The position numbers were made by a program, and so were the translations under genes. DNA of 64,000 nucleotides from Herbaspirillum sp. SJZ107 (lineage in GTDB: Bacteria > Pseudomonadota > Gammaproteobacteria > Burkholderiales > Burkholderiaceae_D): assembly GCF_006715485.1 (NCBI RefSeq), contig NZ_VFNH01000002.1, positions 1,550,001 through 1,614,000 on the forward strand. The letters run 5' to 3'. A model generated the notes under the pieces. The model searched no databases, had not been told where the DNA came from, and worked only from the letters and a program-made list of their open reading frames with translations. Positions 8,383 through 16,409 of this stretch are shown in pieces (the stretch's first letter is position 1; every line of letters begins with the position of its first letter).

Positions 8383-10843
8383 ACCCGGCGCGCAGGTAGT
8401 AATAACCGCCGTTGATGCCGAACGGCGAGAAGCTCGGGTACACCGTCACCGCGGCGTTGTCCAGGTTGGCGCGCTGCTCGGCCAGCAGGGCGCCGTTTAC
8501 CTTGTCCGGATACTGGTTGAACAGGTTGTTGGCGCCGGCCGACACGGTCCAGGCCTTGCCGATCTGGTAGCTGACCTCGAGGTCGGTGATCGCGGTCGGC
8601 TTGACCTCGGTCTCGTAGTAGGTGGCGCCGTCCGACGACTGCAGTTCCGAGGCCTTGCCGTAGAAGGCTTCGCGCAGGTTCACGGTCCACGGGCCGCTCT
8701 TCCACAGTGCCCCCAGGTTCACGCGCATGCGCGGCGAGGCGGTTTCGAGGTCCGAGATCGCGGTGCGGTCGAGCAGGGTCTGCGGCTGCAGCTGGGCCGG
8801 CGCCTGGTTGATGCGGATCACCTGCACCTTGTTGTAGTTGGCCGCCAGCGACCAGTCGACCCTGCCGGCGCTGCCGTAGTTGCTGTTCAGCGTGGCGACG
8901 AATTCCAGCCCGCGCGAGCGCGTGTTGACCGCGTTCGAGAAGATGTTGATGCCGGTCTGAACCACGCTCGGGTCGAGCACGTTGCCGTTGGCCAGGATGG
9001 CGGCGGTGACGGCCGGCGAATTGACCGCGCCGCCCGAGCCGTACAGCGAACCGGAGCCGACGATGCGGTCGCGGATCGTGATCTGGTAGGCGTCCAGCGT
9101 GATCGCCAGGTTGGCCTGCGGATTGAGCACGATGCCGGCGCTGATGTTGGTCGAGGCTTCCGGCTTCAGGCCGTCGATGCCGACCAGGCGCGCACCGGCC
9201 GAGTTCGGCGCCAGCTGCACGAAGGCGGTACGCGGGCCGACGTTGGTGGCCGAATAATAGGACTCGGCGAGGGTCGGGGCGCGGAAGCCGTTCGACCAGG
9301 TGGCGCGCACCGCGGCCGCCGGCGAAAAGTCGTAGCGGCTGGTCAGCTTGCCGACGCGGGCGCTGCCGAAGTCGCTGAAGCGTTCGTAGCGGCCGGCCAG
9401 GTCGACGGTCCAGCCCTTGACCGGTTGCCCGGCCAGGTTGACGTAGACCGCCTTGTTGTTGCGGCTGTGCTCGCCCGCATCGGTGAGCGAGAAGCCGGGG
9501 AAGGATTGCGAGCCTTCCTTGTAGCGCGAGGCGGCGTCGCCGGCGCCGATGGCGTAGGTGTCGCGCCGGTGCTCGAGGCCGACGGCGAAGGTCAGCGGCG
9601 TGGCCCAGCCGGTGTCGAATTCGTGGCTCAGGTCGAGGTTGTTGGTCCACTGGCTGGCCACGAACTGGCCTGCATGGAAGTCGAGCGGGGTGGCGCCGGT
9701 GTCGTTGAACAGCGAGATGTTGGCCGAGTGCGCGACCCCGAGGTCGGCCTTGTCCTTGCCGTAGGTGCTGGACAGGTCCCAGCGCCAGGCGCCCGGCAGC
9801 TGGCCCTTGATACCGGCGGTGAAGGCAAAGTCTTCCTCGTCGAAGGTTTCCTGCGGCGAGAAGCCGGTCGGATAGATCGACGGCAGCCGGTCCGGCGTAC
9901 GGTAGTTCTCGAACGCGGCCGCCTCTTTCTTGCCGTAGGTGGCGAAGCCGTACAGGTTGAGGTTGGGCGACAGCTCGGCGCCGAAGTTGGCGGCGGCGAT
10001 GTGCTGGCGGTACTGGGCGTCGCCGGAAATGTGGTTGACGTAGGGGTAGCCCGGGTGGTCGCGCAGCTGCGGGTAGCGCTGCAGGTTGGCGGCGTCGATC
10101 ACGCGCGGGTCGATCCCGCCGCGGTCCGAGAAGCCGTGGTACTTGGTCTCCAGGGTCAGGCTGAGGAAGGCGTCGGTGAAGGGCGTGAGGCCGAGGTTGA
10201 CGCTGCCGTCGCCGGTGCGGCCGCCGCCGTCCCCATAGCCGCCGCCGTTGACGTTGCCGGTGCCGCCCTGGTAGTTCGATTTCAGGATGATGTTGACCAC
10301 GCCGGCGATGGCGTCGGTGCCGTACTGCGCGGCGGCGCCGTCCTGCAGCACCTCGACGTGGTCGATCGCCGCCACCGGGATGTAGTTCAGGTCGGCCGCG
10401 GCGCCGCCCTGGTAGGGCCCGCCCAGCACGGCCAGGTTGGCGGTGCCGTGGCGCCGCTTGCCGTTGACCAGCACCAGCGTGTTGTTCGGCGACAGCCCAC
10501 GCAGGCGCGCCGACAGCGTCATGTTGGCCATGTCGCCGCCGAAGGCCTGGGCGGTCAGCGAGGGCAGGTTCTGCGACAGCGCCTGGATCAGGTCCGGCTG
10601 ACCGGTGCGCGCCAGCGAGGTGGCGTCCAGCACCTGCACCGGAGAAGCGCTGTTTTCGACTTTCAGGCCGGCGGCGCGGGTGCCGGTGACGATCACGACG
10701 CCGCTGTTGGTGGGACCCGTCGCCGGCGCTGCGGCAGCGGCATCCGGCGCAACTGGCTTTTCATCGTCGGCCGCGTGGGCGAGTCCCAGGCTGCAGGACA
10801 GGACACCGGCGGCGACGCCGGAATGGAGAATGGCCTTGTGCAT
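8372..10843 (-). CDS. TonB-dependent outer-membrane receptor
   Basis: An 823-residue outer-membrane receptor. A Sec signal peptide (about residues 1-24, ending LGLAHA) is followed by a Pro/Ala linker, a TonB-box-like VVIVTGTRA, a plug domain (about 45-170, with LVNGKRRH and the conserved EVLQDGAAAQYGTDAIAGVVNI) and a beta-barrel ending in the terminal aromatic residue (YLRAGFRF). It is the last gene of the minus-strand unit with amine oxidase, cytochrome c and RidA, 57 bases after RidA. That context suggests uptake of an amine-containing substrate or product, which is inference. TonB-dependent import needs ExbBD/TonB from elsewhere. Confidence 0.93.
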
Positions 10844-10900
10844 GTTGTACCCCTGATCTTGGAAAAACGTTGTCGTTGGAATGGGTGTCGGGCGGTGCGT

Positions 10901-11404
10901 TTATTTTTTGGCGGCGACCACCTCGATCTCGACCAGCCAGCCGGGATTCGACAGCGCCGCCACCTGCACCACGGCGCGTGCCGGCAGGTTGGGCTGGGGG
11001 CCGCCGAAGAAGCGGGTGTAGCCTTCCATGAAGCCGGCGACGTCGGCCTTGCCGTTCTTGGCGGGGTCGCCGACCAGGAACACCTGCATCTTGACCACGT
11101 CGCCCATCGTCAGGCCCATGCCTTTGAGGACGTCCTGGATCTTGGTGAGCACGCCGACCGTCTGGGTGCGGGTATCGCCGAAGGCGGCCAGCGAATTCGG
11201 GTCGGCCGCCTTGTCGACGGCCGGGGGCACCTGGCCGCTGATGAAGTGGATCGTGGTGCCGGCCGGCAGCGTGACCGCCTGGGCGATCGGGAAATCCGAA
11301 TTCGGGATCTTGTGGCGGACGATGCCCTGGGCGCCGGCGACGGCGGGCAGCAGGCCGAATGCAGAAACGAGTACGGCAGCGAGTGCGGTGCGGGAGAGTG
11401 TCAT
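10901..11404 (-). CDS. Secreted RidA-family (YjgF/YER057c) imine/enamine deaminase
   Basis: A 167-residue RidA-family protein with an unusual Sec signal peptide (about residues 1-25, ending AVAGA). RidA enzymes hydrolyse reactive imines and enamines to ketones and ammonia, normally in the cytosol. The catalytic arginine is kept (Arg143 in LPARAVVQV), as is the EIE pair near the end (Glu159), corresponding to E. coli Arg105 and Glu120. The protein is therefore probably active in the periplasm. It lies 22 bases after the cytochrome c gene in the amine oxidase operon, where an imine product would need hydrolysis. That link is inference from context. Confidence 0.88.
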   Translation of the reverse strand: MTLSRTALAAVLVSAFGLLPAVAGAQGIVRHKIPNSDFPIAQAVTLPAGTTIHFISGQVPPAVDKAADPNSLAAFGDTRTQTVGVLTKIQDVLKGMGLTMGDVVKMQVFLVGDPAKNGKADVAGFMEGYTRFFGGPQPNLPARAVVQVAALSNPGWLVEIEVVAAKK

Positions 11405-11426
11405 GGTGGCTTTCGCTAGTGGGAGT

Positions 11427-11852
11427 TCAATGCTTGTTGCCGAAACGGCTGCGGGTGGCGGGTCCGACGCCGAGGGCGAGGCGGCGCGCGCCGACTTCCT
11501 GTTCGCCCAGCGGGGCCGCGCTGTTGCCCCAGCTGCTGCGCACGTAGCTCAGCACCTGGGCGATCTCGGCGTCGTCCAGGCTGCCGGAGAAATCGGGCAT
11601 GCCGCCGCGGCCCTTGAGCAGCACGGTGGCGACGTCGTCGGGGGCGCCCTGGACGAAGCCGTTGCCGGCCAGCGCCGGAAACGCGCCCGGGATGCCCTTG
11701 CCGCTGGCCTGGTGGCAGGCGGCGCAGTTCTTGGCGAACAGGGCCTTGCCGTCCGCTGCAGGGACCGGGACCGGAGCTGCGGCCGGGGCCTGCGCCTGCG
11801 CACCGTGGGCGGCGGCCAGCAGCGCGGCCAGGGTCAGGATGTGGCGCTTCAT
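11427..11852 (-). CDS. Class I c-type cytochrome, periplasmic
   Basis: A 141-residue monohaem cytochrome c. It has a Sec signal peptide (about residues 1-20, ending GAQA), a Pro/Ala linker, the haem motif CAACH at residues 43-47 and a likely axial Met85 in GGMPDFSG. The fold matches small electron-transfer cytochromes of the cytochrome c551/c-Cbb3 type. Its ATG overlaps the stop of the amine oxidase gene (ATGA), which indicates translational coupling and a functional pair: the cytochrome is a plausible electron acceptor for the exported flavoenzyme. A long frame extends upstream but lacks a better start. Confidence 0.9.
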   Translation of the reverse strand: MKRHILTLAALLAAAHGAQAQAPAAAPVPVPAADGKALFAKNCAACHQASGKGIPGAFPALAGNGFVQGAPDDVATVLLKGRGGMPDFSGSLDDAEIAQVLSYVRSSWGNSAAPLGEQEVGARRLALGVGPATRSRFGNKH

Positions 11853-13441
11853 GCGTTGCCTCCCATGGTGGCGCGCTTGTGCAGCTGTTCGATCTGCTGC
11901 CAGGCCGATTCGATGGCGCCGGCCTGCCAGCCGGTCAGGTAGCTCATGTGTTCGCCGGCCAGCAGGACGCGGCCTTCGCCTTCGAGCAGGACCGGGTAGG
12001 CGTTCTTGCGCCCGGCCTCGTCCCATTCGGCCCAGCCGCCCAGGTTGTACTGGACGCGGTGCCAGGCCACCGAGAACGCGTTCTCGAAGGAACTGCGGTA
12101 GGGCGGGAAGATCTTGGCGCCGGCGTCCAGCGCGAATTCGGTGCGCTCGGCCGGGCTCAGGGCGCTGACTTCGATCGCATCCAGCGCGTAGTGGTAGTAG
12201 CCGAGCAGCACGCCCTTCTTTTGCTGCCAGCCGGAAGAGGGCAGCGAGATCGTATTGATGCCCTTGATGTCGGTCAGCACATGGCCGCCGTAGATCTGGT
12301 CGTCCTCTTCCCAGAAGCGGCGCTTCATCTGCAGCCCGATCTTGCCGACCGGGGCGTAGGACACCGCTTTCAGGGCGGTCTTGAAGCGGTCCGAGAAATC
12401 GGTGTCGAGGGTGCGCAGGATCGACAGCGGCATCGCGCACAGGCAATAGTCGGCTTCGACGGTGGAGACCTTGCCGGAGGCCGTGTCCTTGACCGCGACC
12501 GTCACCTTGCCCGGTGTCTGGCGCAGGCTCTGCACTTCCTGGCCGTAGCGGATCTTCCTGCCGAGCCGCTTGGAAAAGGCCTGGGCGATGCGGTCCATGC
12601 CGCCGACCGGCTGGAACATGGTCGCGTGCATCGGGAATTCCTGCACTGCGCTGTACACCTTGCCGACCCGCGACGACAACAGCTCGCGGAAGCCGAGCGG
12701 GTCGTTGGGCTGGCCCGGGCGCAGGCCGGCACCGGGATTGACCGCGTAGCCGGCGCCGTTGCGGCCGCGGTAGACCAGGTCCTTCTTGGTGAGGGCGCCT
12801 TCGTGGGCGAGGTAGTCGAGCAGCAGCATGCGGTCATCGGCGGTCAGCTCGGCGTCCAGCTGCCTGGCCTGCACCGACTTGGCCAGCAGCTCGGCCACGT
12901 GGCCGCGCATGTCGGCCTTGACCTGTTCCTGGCGCATGCGCTTGCCCGAGAACGGGCCGGCGTCTTCCATATACAGCCAGGCATGGTCGTTGTCGTTGAC
13001 CATGACTTCGAGCGGCACGTCGAACAGGCGCGTGTAGTACAGCGTCGACTGGTGGTCGAGCGGGATGCGCCAGGGGCCGTGGTTGATGTAGAGGCCGTCG
13101 TCGAAGCGGCAGGTCTGCGTCTCGCCGCCCAATTCCTGCAGGGCGAAACCCTTGCGCGCCGTCTGGCAGCGGCCGCCGGCGAAGGGCCGCGCTTCCAGCA
13201 CCTCGACCTGGTAGCCGAGCTTGCCGAGCTCGAAGGCGGCGGTCATGCCGGCCAGGCCGGCGCCCAGGATCACGACCTTCTTGCCCTTGCCGCTGCCGGA
13301 CAGTTCGGGCGGTGCATGGGTCGTCGACGCGATCCCCATGCCCCAGGCATTCATGGTGTTGAGTAAGAGGGCCGAGCCGCCGACGGCGGCAGCCCGGAAC
13401 AGAAATTCGCGTCGCGTAAGCGACGGGGTCGTACTGATCAT
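11849..13441 (-). CDS. Tat-exported flavin-containing amine oxidase
   Basis: A 530-residue flavoprotein of the monoamine oxidase/L-amino-acid oxidase family. A Tat signal peptide is seen (twin Arg 10-11 in LTRREFLFRAAAVGG), so the folded FAD enzyme should be exported. The FAD-binding motif GAGLAG is at residues 60-65, followed by VEVLEARPFAGGRC, and the C-terminal FAD segment (VLLAGEHMSYLTGWQAGAIESA) is typical. It would oxidise an amine to an imine; the substrate is not readable. The ATG at 13441 is chosen over a GTG at 13447 because GAGG lies 5 bases before it and includes that GTG. First gene of the four-gene unit, with a sigma-54-type promoter about 45 bases upstream. Confidence 0.9.
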   Translation of the reverse strand: MISTTPSLTRREFLFRAAAVGGSALLLNTMNAWGMGIASTTHAPPELSGSGKGKKVVILGAGLAGMTAAFELGKLGYQVEVLEARPFAGGRCQTARKGFALQELGGETQTCRFDDGLYINHGPWRIPLDHQSTLYYTRLFDVPLEVMVNDNDHAWLYMEDAGPFSGKRMRQEQVKADMRGHVAELLAKSVQARQLDAELTADDRMLLLDYLAHEGALTKKDLVYRGRNGAGYAVNPGAGLRPGQPNDPLGFRELLSSRVGKVYSAVQEFPMHATMFQPVGGMDRIAQAFSKRLGRKIRYGQEVQSLRQTPGKVTVAVKDTASGKVSTVEADYCLCAMPLSILRTLDTDFSDRFKTALKAVSYAPVGKIGLQMKRRFWEEDDQIYGGHVLTDIKGINTISLPSSGWQQKKGVLLGYYHYALDAIEVSALSPAERTEFALDAGAKIFPPYRSSFENAFSVAWHRVQYNLGGWAEWDEAGRKNAYPVLLEGEGRVLLAGEHMSYLTGWQAGAIESAWQQIEQLHKRATMGGNA

Positions 13442-13485
13442 CCGCACCTCATGGGTTGTTACGGGGAATTGCTGCCTTTGTGTTT

Positions 13486-13503
13486 CAGCAATACCTGTGC
13501 CAA
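13486..13503 (-). promoter_or_regulatory. Sigma-54 (-24/-12) promoter of the amine oxidase operon
   Basis: Read on the minus strand the sequence is TTGGCACAGGTATTGCTG. GG (13501-13500) and GC (13489-13488) are separated by exactly 10 bases, and both blocks (TGGCAC and TTGCT) match the RpoN consensus. The predicted start is near 13476, leaving about 35 bases of leader before the ATG at 13441. Confidence 0.75.
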
Positions 13504-13609
13504 CGAGATGGAGTAGACGTGTTTTTATTTAGTTGAAAATAAAGTTTTATGCTGATTCATGTAAACAGAATTCGGCAGACCATAGCTTCGACGAATAAAG
13601 TTTGAGAAA

Positions 13610-13619
13610 CACTGCAGTG
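13610..13619. promoter_or_regulatory. Palindrome CACTGCAGTG, candidate activator site
   Basis: A perfect 10-bp palindrome about 120 bases upstream of the -12 element of the amine oxidase promoter. That is the distance at which enhancer-binding activators of RpoN usually bind. It has not been matched to a known regulator, so this is only a candidate. Confidence 0.3.
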
Positions 13620-13882
13620 GCAGCTCTGTATGGACAGATCCATGCGGCGTACAAAAGATGACAAAAAAACTTTGTTTTGCTCGAACAAACTATGTTCGAT
13701 GGTCCCGCCGCGCGCTTATGGCGTACGCATACGCCGCACCCGGATTGCCCCTTCCCGGTCGCGCAGCGCTCGTTTTGGTGCGCTGCACCAATGCGGCCCG
13801 GTATGCACCCGATTGGCAAGCGGCGCCGTGCAATGTGGCGCAACTGGCATCACAGCCTTTTCAAGAAACAAGCCCTGCGCAT

Positions 13883-13896
13883 TTGATCCATATCAA
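13883..13896 (+). promoter_or_regulatory. FNR/Anr-type box upstream of phasin gene 1
   Basis: TTGATCCATATCAA is a perfect TTGAT-N4-ATCAA box. A TAGTCT element (13918-13923) lies 21 bases downstream, which places the box centred near -41.5 for a start near 13931, the class II activation geometry. The gene's ATG is about 130 bases further on. Confidence 0.7.
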
Positions 13897-13917
13897 GGGT
13901 GGCGAGCTCATCCACCG

Positions 13918-13923
13918 TAGTCT
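13918..13923 (+). promoter_or_regulatory. Predicted -10 element of phasin gene 1
   Basis: TAGTCT followed by G. The same TAGTCTG string lies at the same 21-base distance from the ATCAA half-site in front of phasin gene 2. Confidence 0.45.
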
Positions 13924-14061
13924 GCTTCGTGTTGTGCACCGCATGCGCGCCTTACCATGCGGCGTAGTGATGCAGCGCAATGATTACTGCGGCAGGTCGC
14001 TGTGGTATGTCAATAAACCGTTTATTCGATTGTTCATCCATCCATGACAGCGAGGTGAATC

Positions 14062-14664
14062 ATGTATCCATTTCCGCATTCCGTGAACCCAGCCATGCGT
14101 TCCCACATCGACGCCCAGACCGCCTATATGAATGACGTGTCGAAGTCGATCTTCAGGTCCTTCCAGCAGATGATGGATCTCAACATCCAGCTGGCCCAGA
14201 CCATGCGGGAAGAGACGGCCATGATCGGCAAGCAGATGGTCAGCGCCGACCGCCAGTCGGAGGTACTGGGGGCGGCCGCCTCGCGCGCCCAGCCGGCCAG
14301 CGACAAGCTGCGCGCCTACCAGCAGCACATCACGCGCCTGGCAGCCGATACCCAGGTCGAACTGGCCCGCGTGACCGAACAGCACGGGCAGACCACGGCC
14401 CGCACCGCCCGCGTGCTGGCCGACGAGGTGGCGCGCGACGCCACCGAGCAGACCGAACGCGGCCTGCGCGCCCAGCAGGAAACCGCGCGCCAGTTCACCG
14501 ATCCGTTCACGCGCGACGGCGCTGCGCAGGCGCGCGCGGGCATGCCGAACGGGCAATCGGGCATGTCGATGGGTAATAGTGAAAGCAGCATGGCGGGGCA
14601 GTCGGTACCGGCGACCGACAAGCAGCCGGCGGGGCAGGCGGGACGCGGCGCGTCCGCGCACTAG
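14062..14664 (+). CDS. Phasin-family protein 1
   Basis: A 200-residue phasin-like protein, expected to coat polyhydroxyalkanoate granules in the cytosol. The first 150 residues are amphipathic helices and coiled coil (NDVSKSIFRSFQQMMDLNIQLAQT, then AQPASDKLRAYQQHITRLAADTQVELARVTEQH). The last 45 residues are low complexity, rich in Gly, Ser, Gln and Met. AGCGAGGTG precedes the ATG. About 75% of the first 150 residues match the paralogue at 15737. A perfect FNR-type box upstream suggests induction under low oxygen. No polyhydroxyalkanoate synthase is in the window. Confidence 0.85.
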   Translation: MYPFPHSVNPAMRSHIDAQTAYMNDVSKSIFRSFQQMMDLNIQLAQTMREETAMIGKQMVSADRQSEVLGAAASRAQPASDKLRAYQQHITRLAADTQVELARVTEQHGQTTARTARVLADEVARDATEQTERGLRAQQETARQFTDPFTRDGAAQARAGMPNGQSGMSMGNSESSMAGQSVPATDKQPAGQAGRGASAH

Positions 14665-14723
14665 CACCGGCATGGGGCAGCGTGCTGCCCTGAGCCGAGG
14701 TGAAAGCCGGAGTAAAAGGTAGG

Positions 14724-14768
14724 AAGGCAGGGCGGGTGTGGTGCATTGCACCGCACCCGCCCTGCCTT
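14724..14768. terminator. Long hairpin between phasin 1 and the TnsB fragment
   Basis: Two 21-base arms (starting AAGGCAGGGCGGG and ending CCCGCCCTGCCTT) pair at 20 of 21 positions around an ATT loop. It sits between convergent genes and could terminate both. There is no clear T run, so transcription stop on both sides is likely but not certain. Confidence 0.6.
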
Positions 14769-14780
14769 GCACTCTATTGA

Positions 14781-15512
14781 TCAGCGTTGCAGTTCGGCTG
14801 CGCCGCTGCCGTCCTTGTCCAGCCAGTAGCTGAACTGGCCGAAACTGGGCACGGCGCCGGGGTCGCGGTCGCGGTAGAACTCGTCCAGCATCTGGCGGTA
14901 GGCGCCGCGCCGCGAAAAGGCGGGATGGGTGACGCGGTAGCGCGTGGCGGCGGTGCGGAAGGTGACACGCGTCGCGGCGTCGATGTTCAGGCCAGGCGGC
15001 TGGCCGGCCTTGCGTGGGCGCCCGCGCTTGATCCCTTCGTTGGCGCCGCGGGTCTTGCCGCGCGCACCCGAGTTGCCGTAGTCGGGCAGCAGGGCGTCGG
15101 GGGTCTGGCCGCGTTCCCAGAAACGGCGCAGGTAGCGCAGCACGCTGGGGCGCGACACGCCGTGCGTCTCGGCGCAGCGTGCCACCAGCGCGGCGCGCTC
15201 GCGCGCGTCGTACAGCGCCGGCACCTCGGCCTGCAGGCTGTGCACGATGGCCCAGGCCCGCGCCTGCAGGTCGCGGTGCTTCTGCGGCAGCAGGGGTGCC
15301 GGCGGCGGGGCGGCATACGGATCGTGCAGCAGCAGGCGGGCACGCCGCGCCAGCACCTCGCCGGCCACGGCCTGCAGCGTTTCGGCGCATGGCTGGGCAT
15401 AGGGCTGGCCGAGTTCGAAGGTATATACCAGTGCGCGCGCACGGTCGATCCACAGCACGCGCACGGTGCGCTGCGGTGCAAGGTATTCGATCACATCATT
15501 GGGCAGAAACAC
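14781..15512 (-). pseudogene. N-terminal fragment of a Tn7-like TnsB/Mu-type transposase
   Basis: A 243-residue frame resembling only the N-terminal DNA-binding part of TnsB-type transposases: a helix-turn-helix region (GVSRPSVLRYLRRFWERG), a basic linker (IKRGRPRKAGQPPGLN), then AYRQMLDEFYRDRD and PSFGQFSYWLDKD, which in TnsB stand just before the catalytic domain. The DDE domain is missing, against about 700 residues for TnsB. The stop falls 13 bases from the hairpin at 14724-14768. It starts with GTG and has AGGAG 6 bases upstream, so the fragment could still be translated. It lies between two phasin paralogues. A retained DNA-binding protein is an alternative to a dead remnant. Confidence 0.6.
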
Positions 15513-15599
15513 GGCACGCTCCTTTGCAATGCAGGTAATTGAACCCTAGCAATTATCGGGCCAGCCATGGCGATTCCTTCCAATGCAAGCCGGGCACCC

Positions 15600-15640
15600 T
15601 TAGCGCATATCAAAGGTGAATAGTCTGTTGTCCTTAGTCT
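15600..15640 (+). promoter_or_regulatory. Promoter of phasin gene 2, degenerate FNR-like box
   Basis: TTAGCGCATATCAA (15600-15613) keeps the right half-site ATCAA of the FNR box upstream of phasin 1 but has lost most of the left half. TAGTCT (15635-15640) follows at 21 bases, the same spacing as in phasin 1. Start would be near 15648, about 90 bases before the ATG. Confidence 0.45.
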
Positions 15641-15736
15641 GTGAGCTTCGCCGCAGCCGCATGCGGCACTGCAGCGAAACTGCGGCGATCAGGCAGCGCC
15701 GCCCAATCACAACCAATCACTTAGCGAGGCACACCC

Positions 15737-16336
15737 ATGTTTCCGTATCCGCAAGCCGTGAATCCTGCAGTCCGTACCCACGTCGATGCCCAGACCGCGT
15801 TCATGAACGACCTGTCGAAATCGATGTTCCGCACCTTCCAGCAAATGATCGACCTGAACATCCAGCTGACCCAGACCATGCTGGAAGAAACCACCCTGGC
15901 CAGCAAGCAGGTGCTGAGCGCCGACCGCCAGTCGGAACTGCTGAGCGCCGCTACCTCGCGTGCCCAGCCCGCCAGCGACAAGCTGCGCGCCTACCAGCAG
16001 CACATCACCCGCCTGGCTGCCGATGCTCAGGTGGAAATGGCGCGCGTGACCGAGCAGCACATCCAGAACACCAGCCGTACCGCACGTGCGCTGGCCGACG
16101 AAGTGGCGCGCGACGCCAGCGAGCAGACCGAACGCGGCCTGCGCGCCCAGCAGGAAACCGTGCGCCAGTACGCAGACCCGTTCTCGCGTGACGGCGACGG
16201 CGCCGGCCGCCAGGCACGGACCGACAGCGGTAGCGAGAACGGCTATACCGGTGGCGACGGCAGCTCGCGTCAATCGATCCAGCCGGGCCAGACGCAGGGT
16301 GGTATCCAGGGCCAGCGCGGCGCAACCTCGCACTGA
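15737..16336 (+). CDS. Phasin-family protein 2
   Basis: A 199-residue paralogue of the protein at 14062, with the same start (MYPFPxxVNPAxRxHxDAQTAxMND) and the same helical core (AQPASDKLRAYQQHITRLAADAQVEMARVTEQH). The C-terminal 45 residues differ and are Gly/Ser/Gln-rich. The start has GCGAGGC upstream. It is expected to bind polyhydroxyalkanoate granules. The pair looks like an old tandem duplication whose middle now holds the transposase fragment. The promoter has the same layout as that of gene 1 but a weaker FNR box, so the two may be expressed under different oxygen conditions. Confidence 0.85.
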   Translation: MFPYPQAVNPAVRTHVDAQTAFMNDLSKSMFRTFQQMIDLNIQLTQTMLEETTLASKQVLSADRQSELLSAATSRAQPASDKLRAYQQHITRLAADAQVEMARVTEQHIQNTSRTARALADEVARDASEQTERGLRAQQETVRQYADPFSRDGDGAGRQARTDSGSENGYTGGDGSSRQSIQPGQTQGGIQGQRGATSH

Positions 16337-16409
16337 TCCGGCGTAATCGCGGTCCACGGCAGGGCGGTGGTGCACGGCCGCCGCTCCATGCCGGTGCCTG
16401 ATCCGCCGC

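Larger units (their letters stand above)
13448..14061. other. 614-base intergenic region, AT-rich in its first half
   Basis: No convincing gene lies here; the frames present have no ribosome binding sites or family features. From left to right it holds the sigma-54-type promoter of the amine oxidase operon, an AT-rich stretch (about 13520-13560), the palindrome CACTGCAGTG (13610-13619), GGCGTA-CGCA-TACGCC, the repeat TTGGTGC-GCT-GCACCAA (13775-13791), and the FNR-type promoter of the first phasin gene (13883-13923). Confidence 0.6.

Noticed and set aside
13547..13843. A 98-codon frame in the AT-rich gap
   Set aside because: No ribosome binding site, no family features, and it overlaps the regulatory elements.
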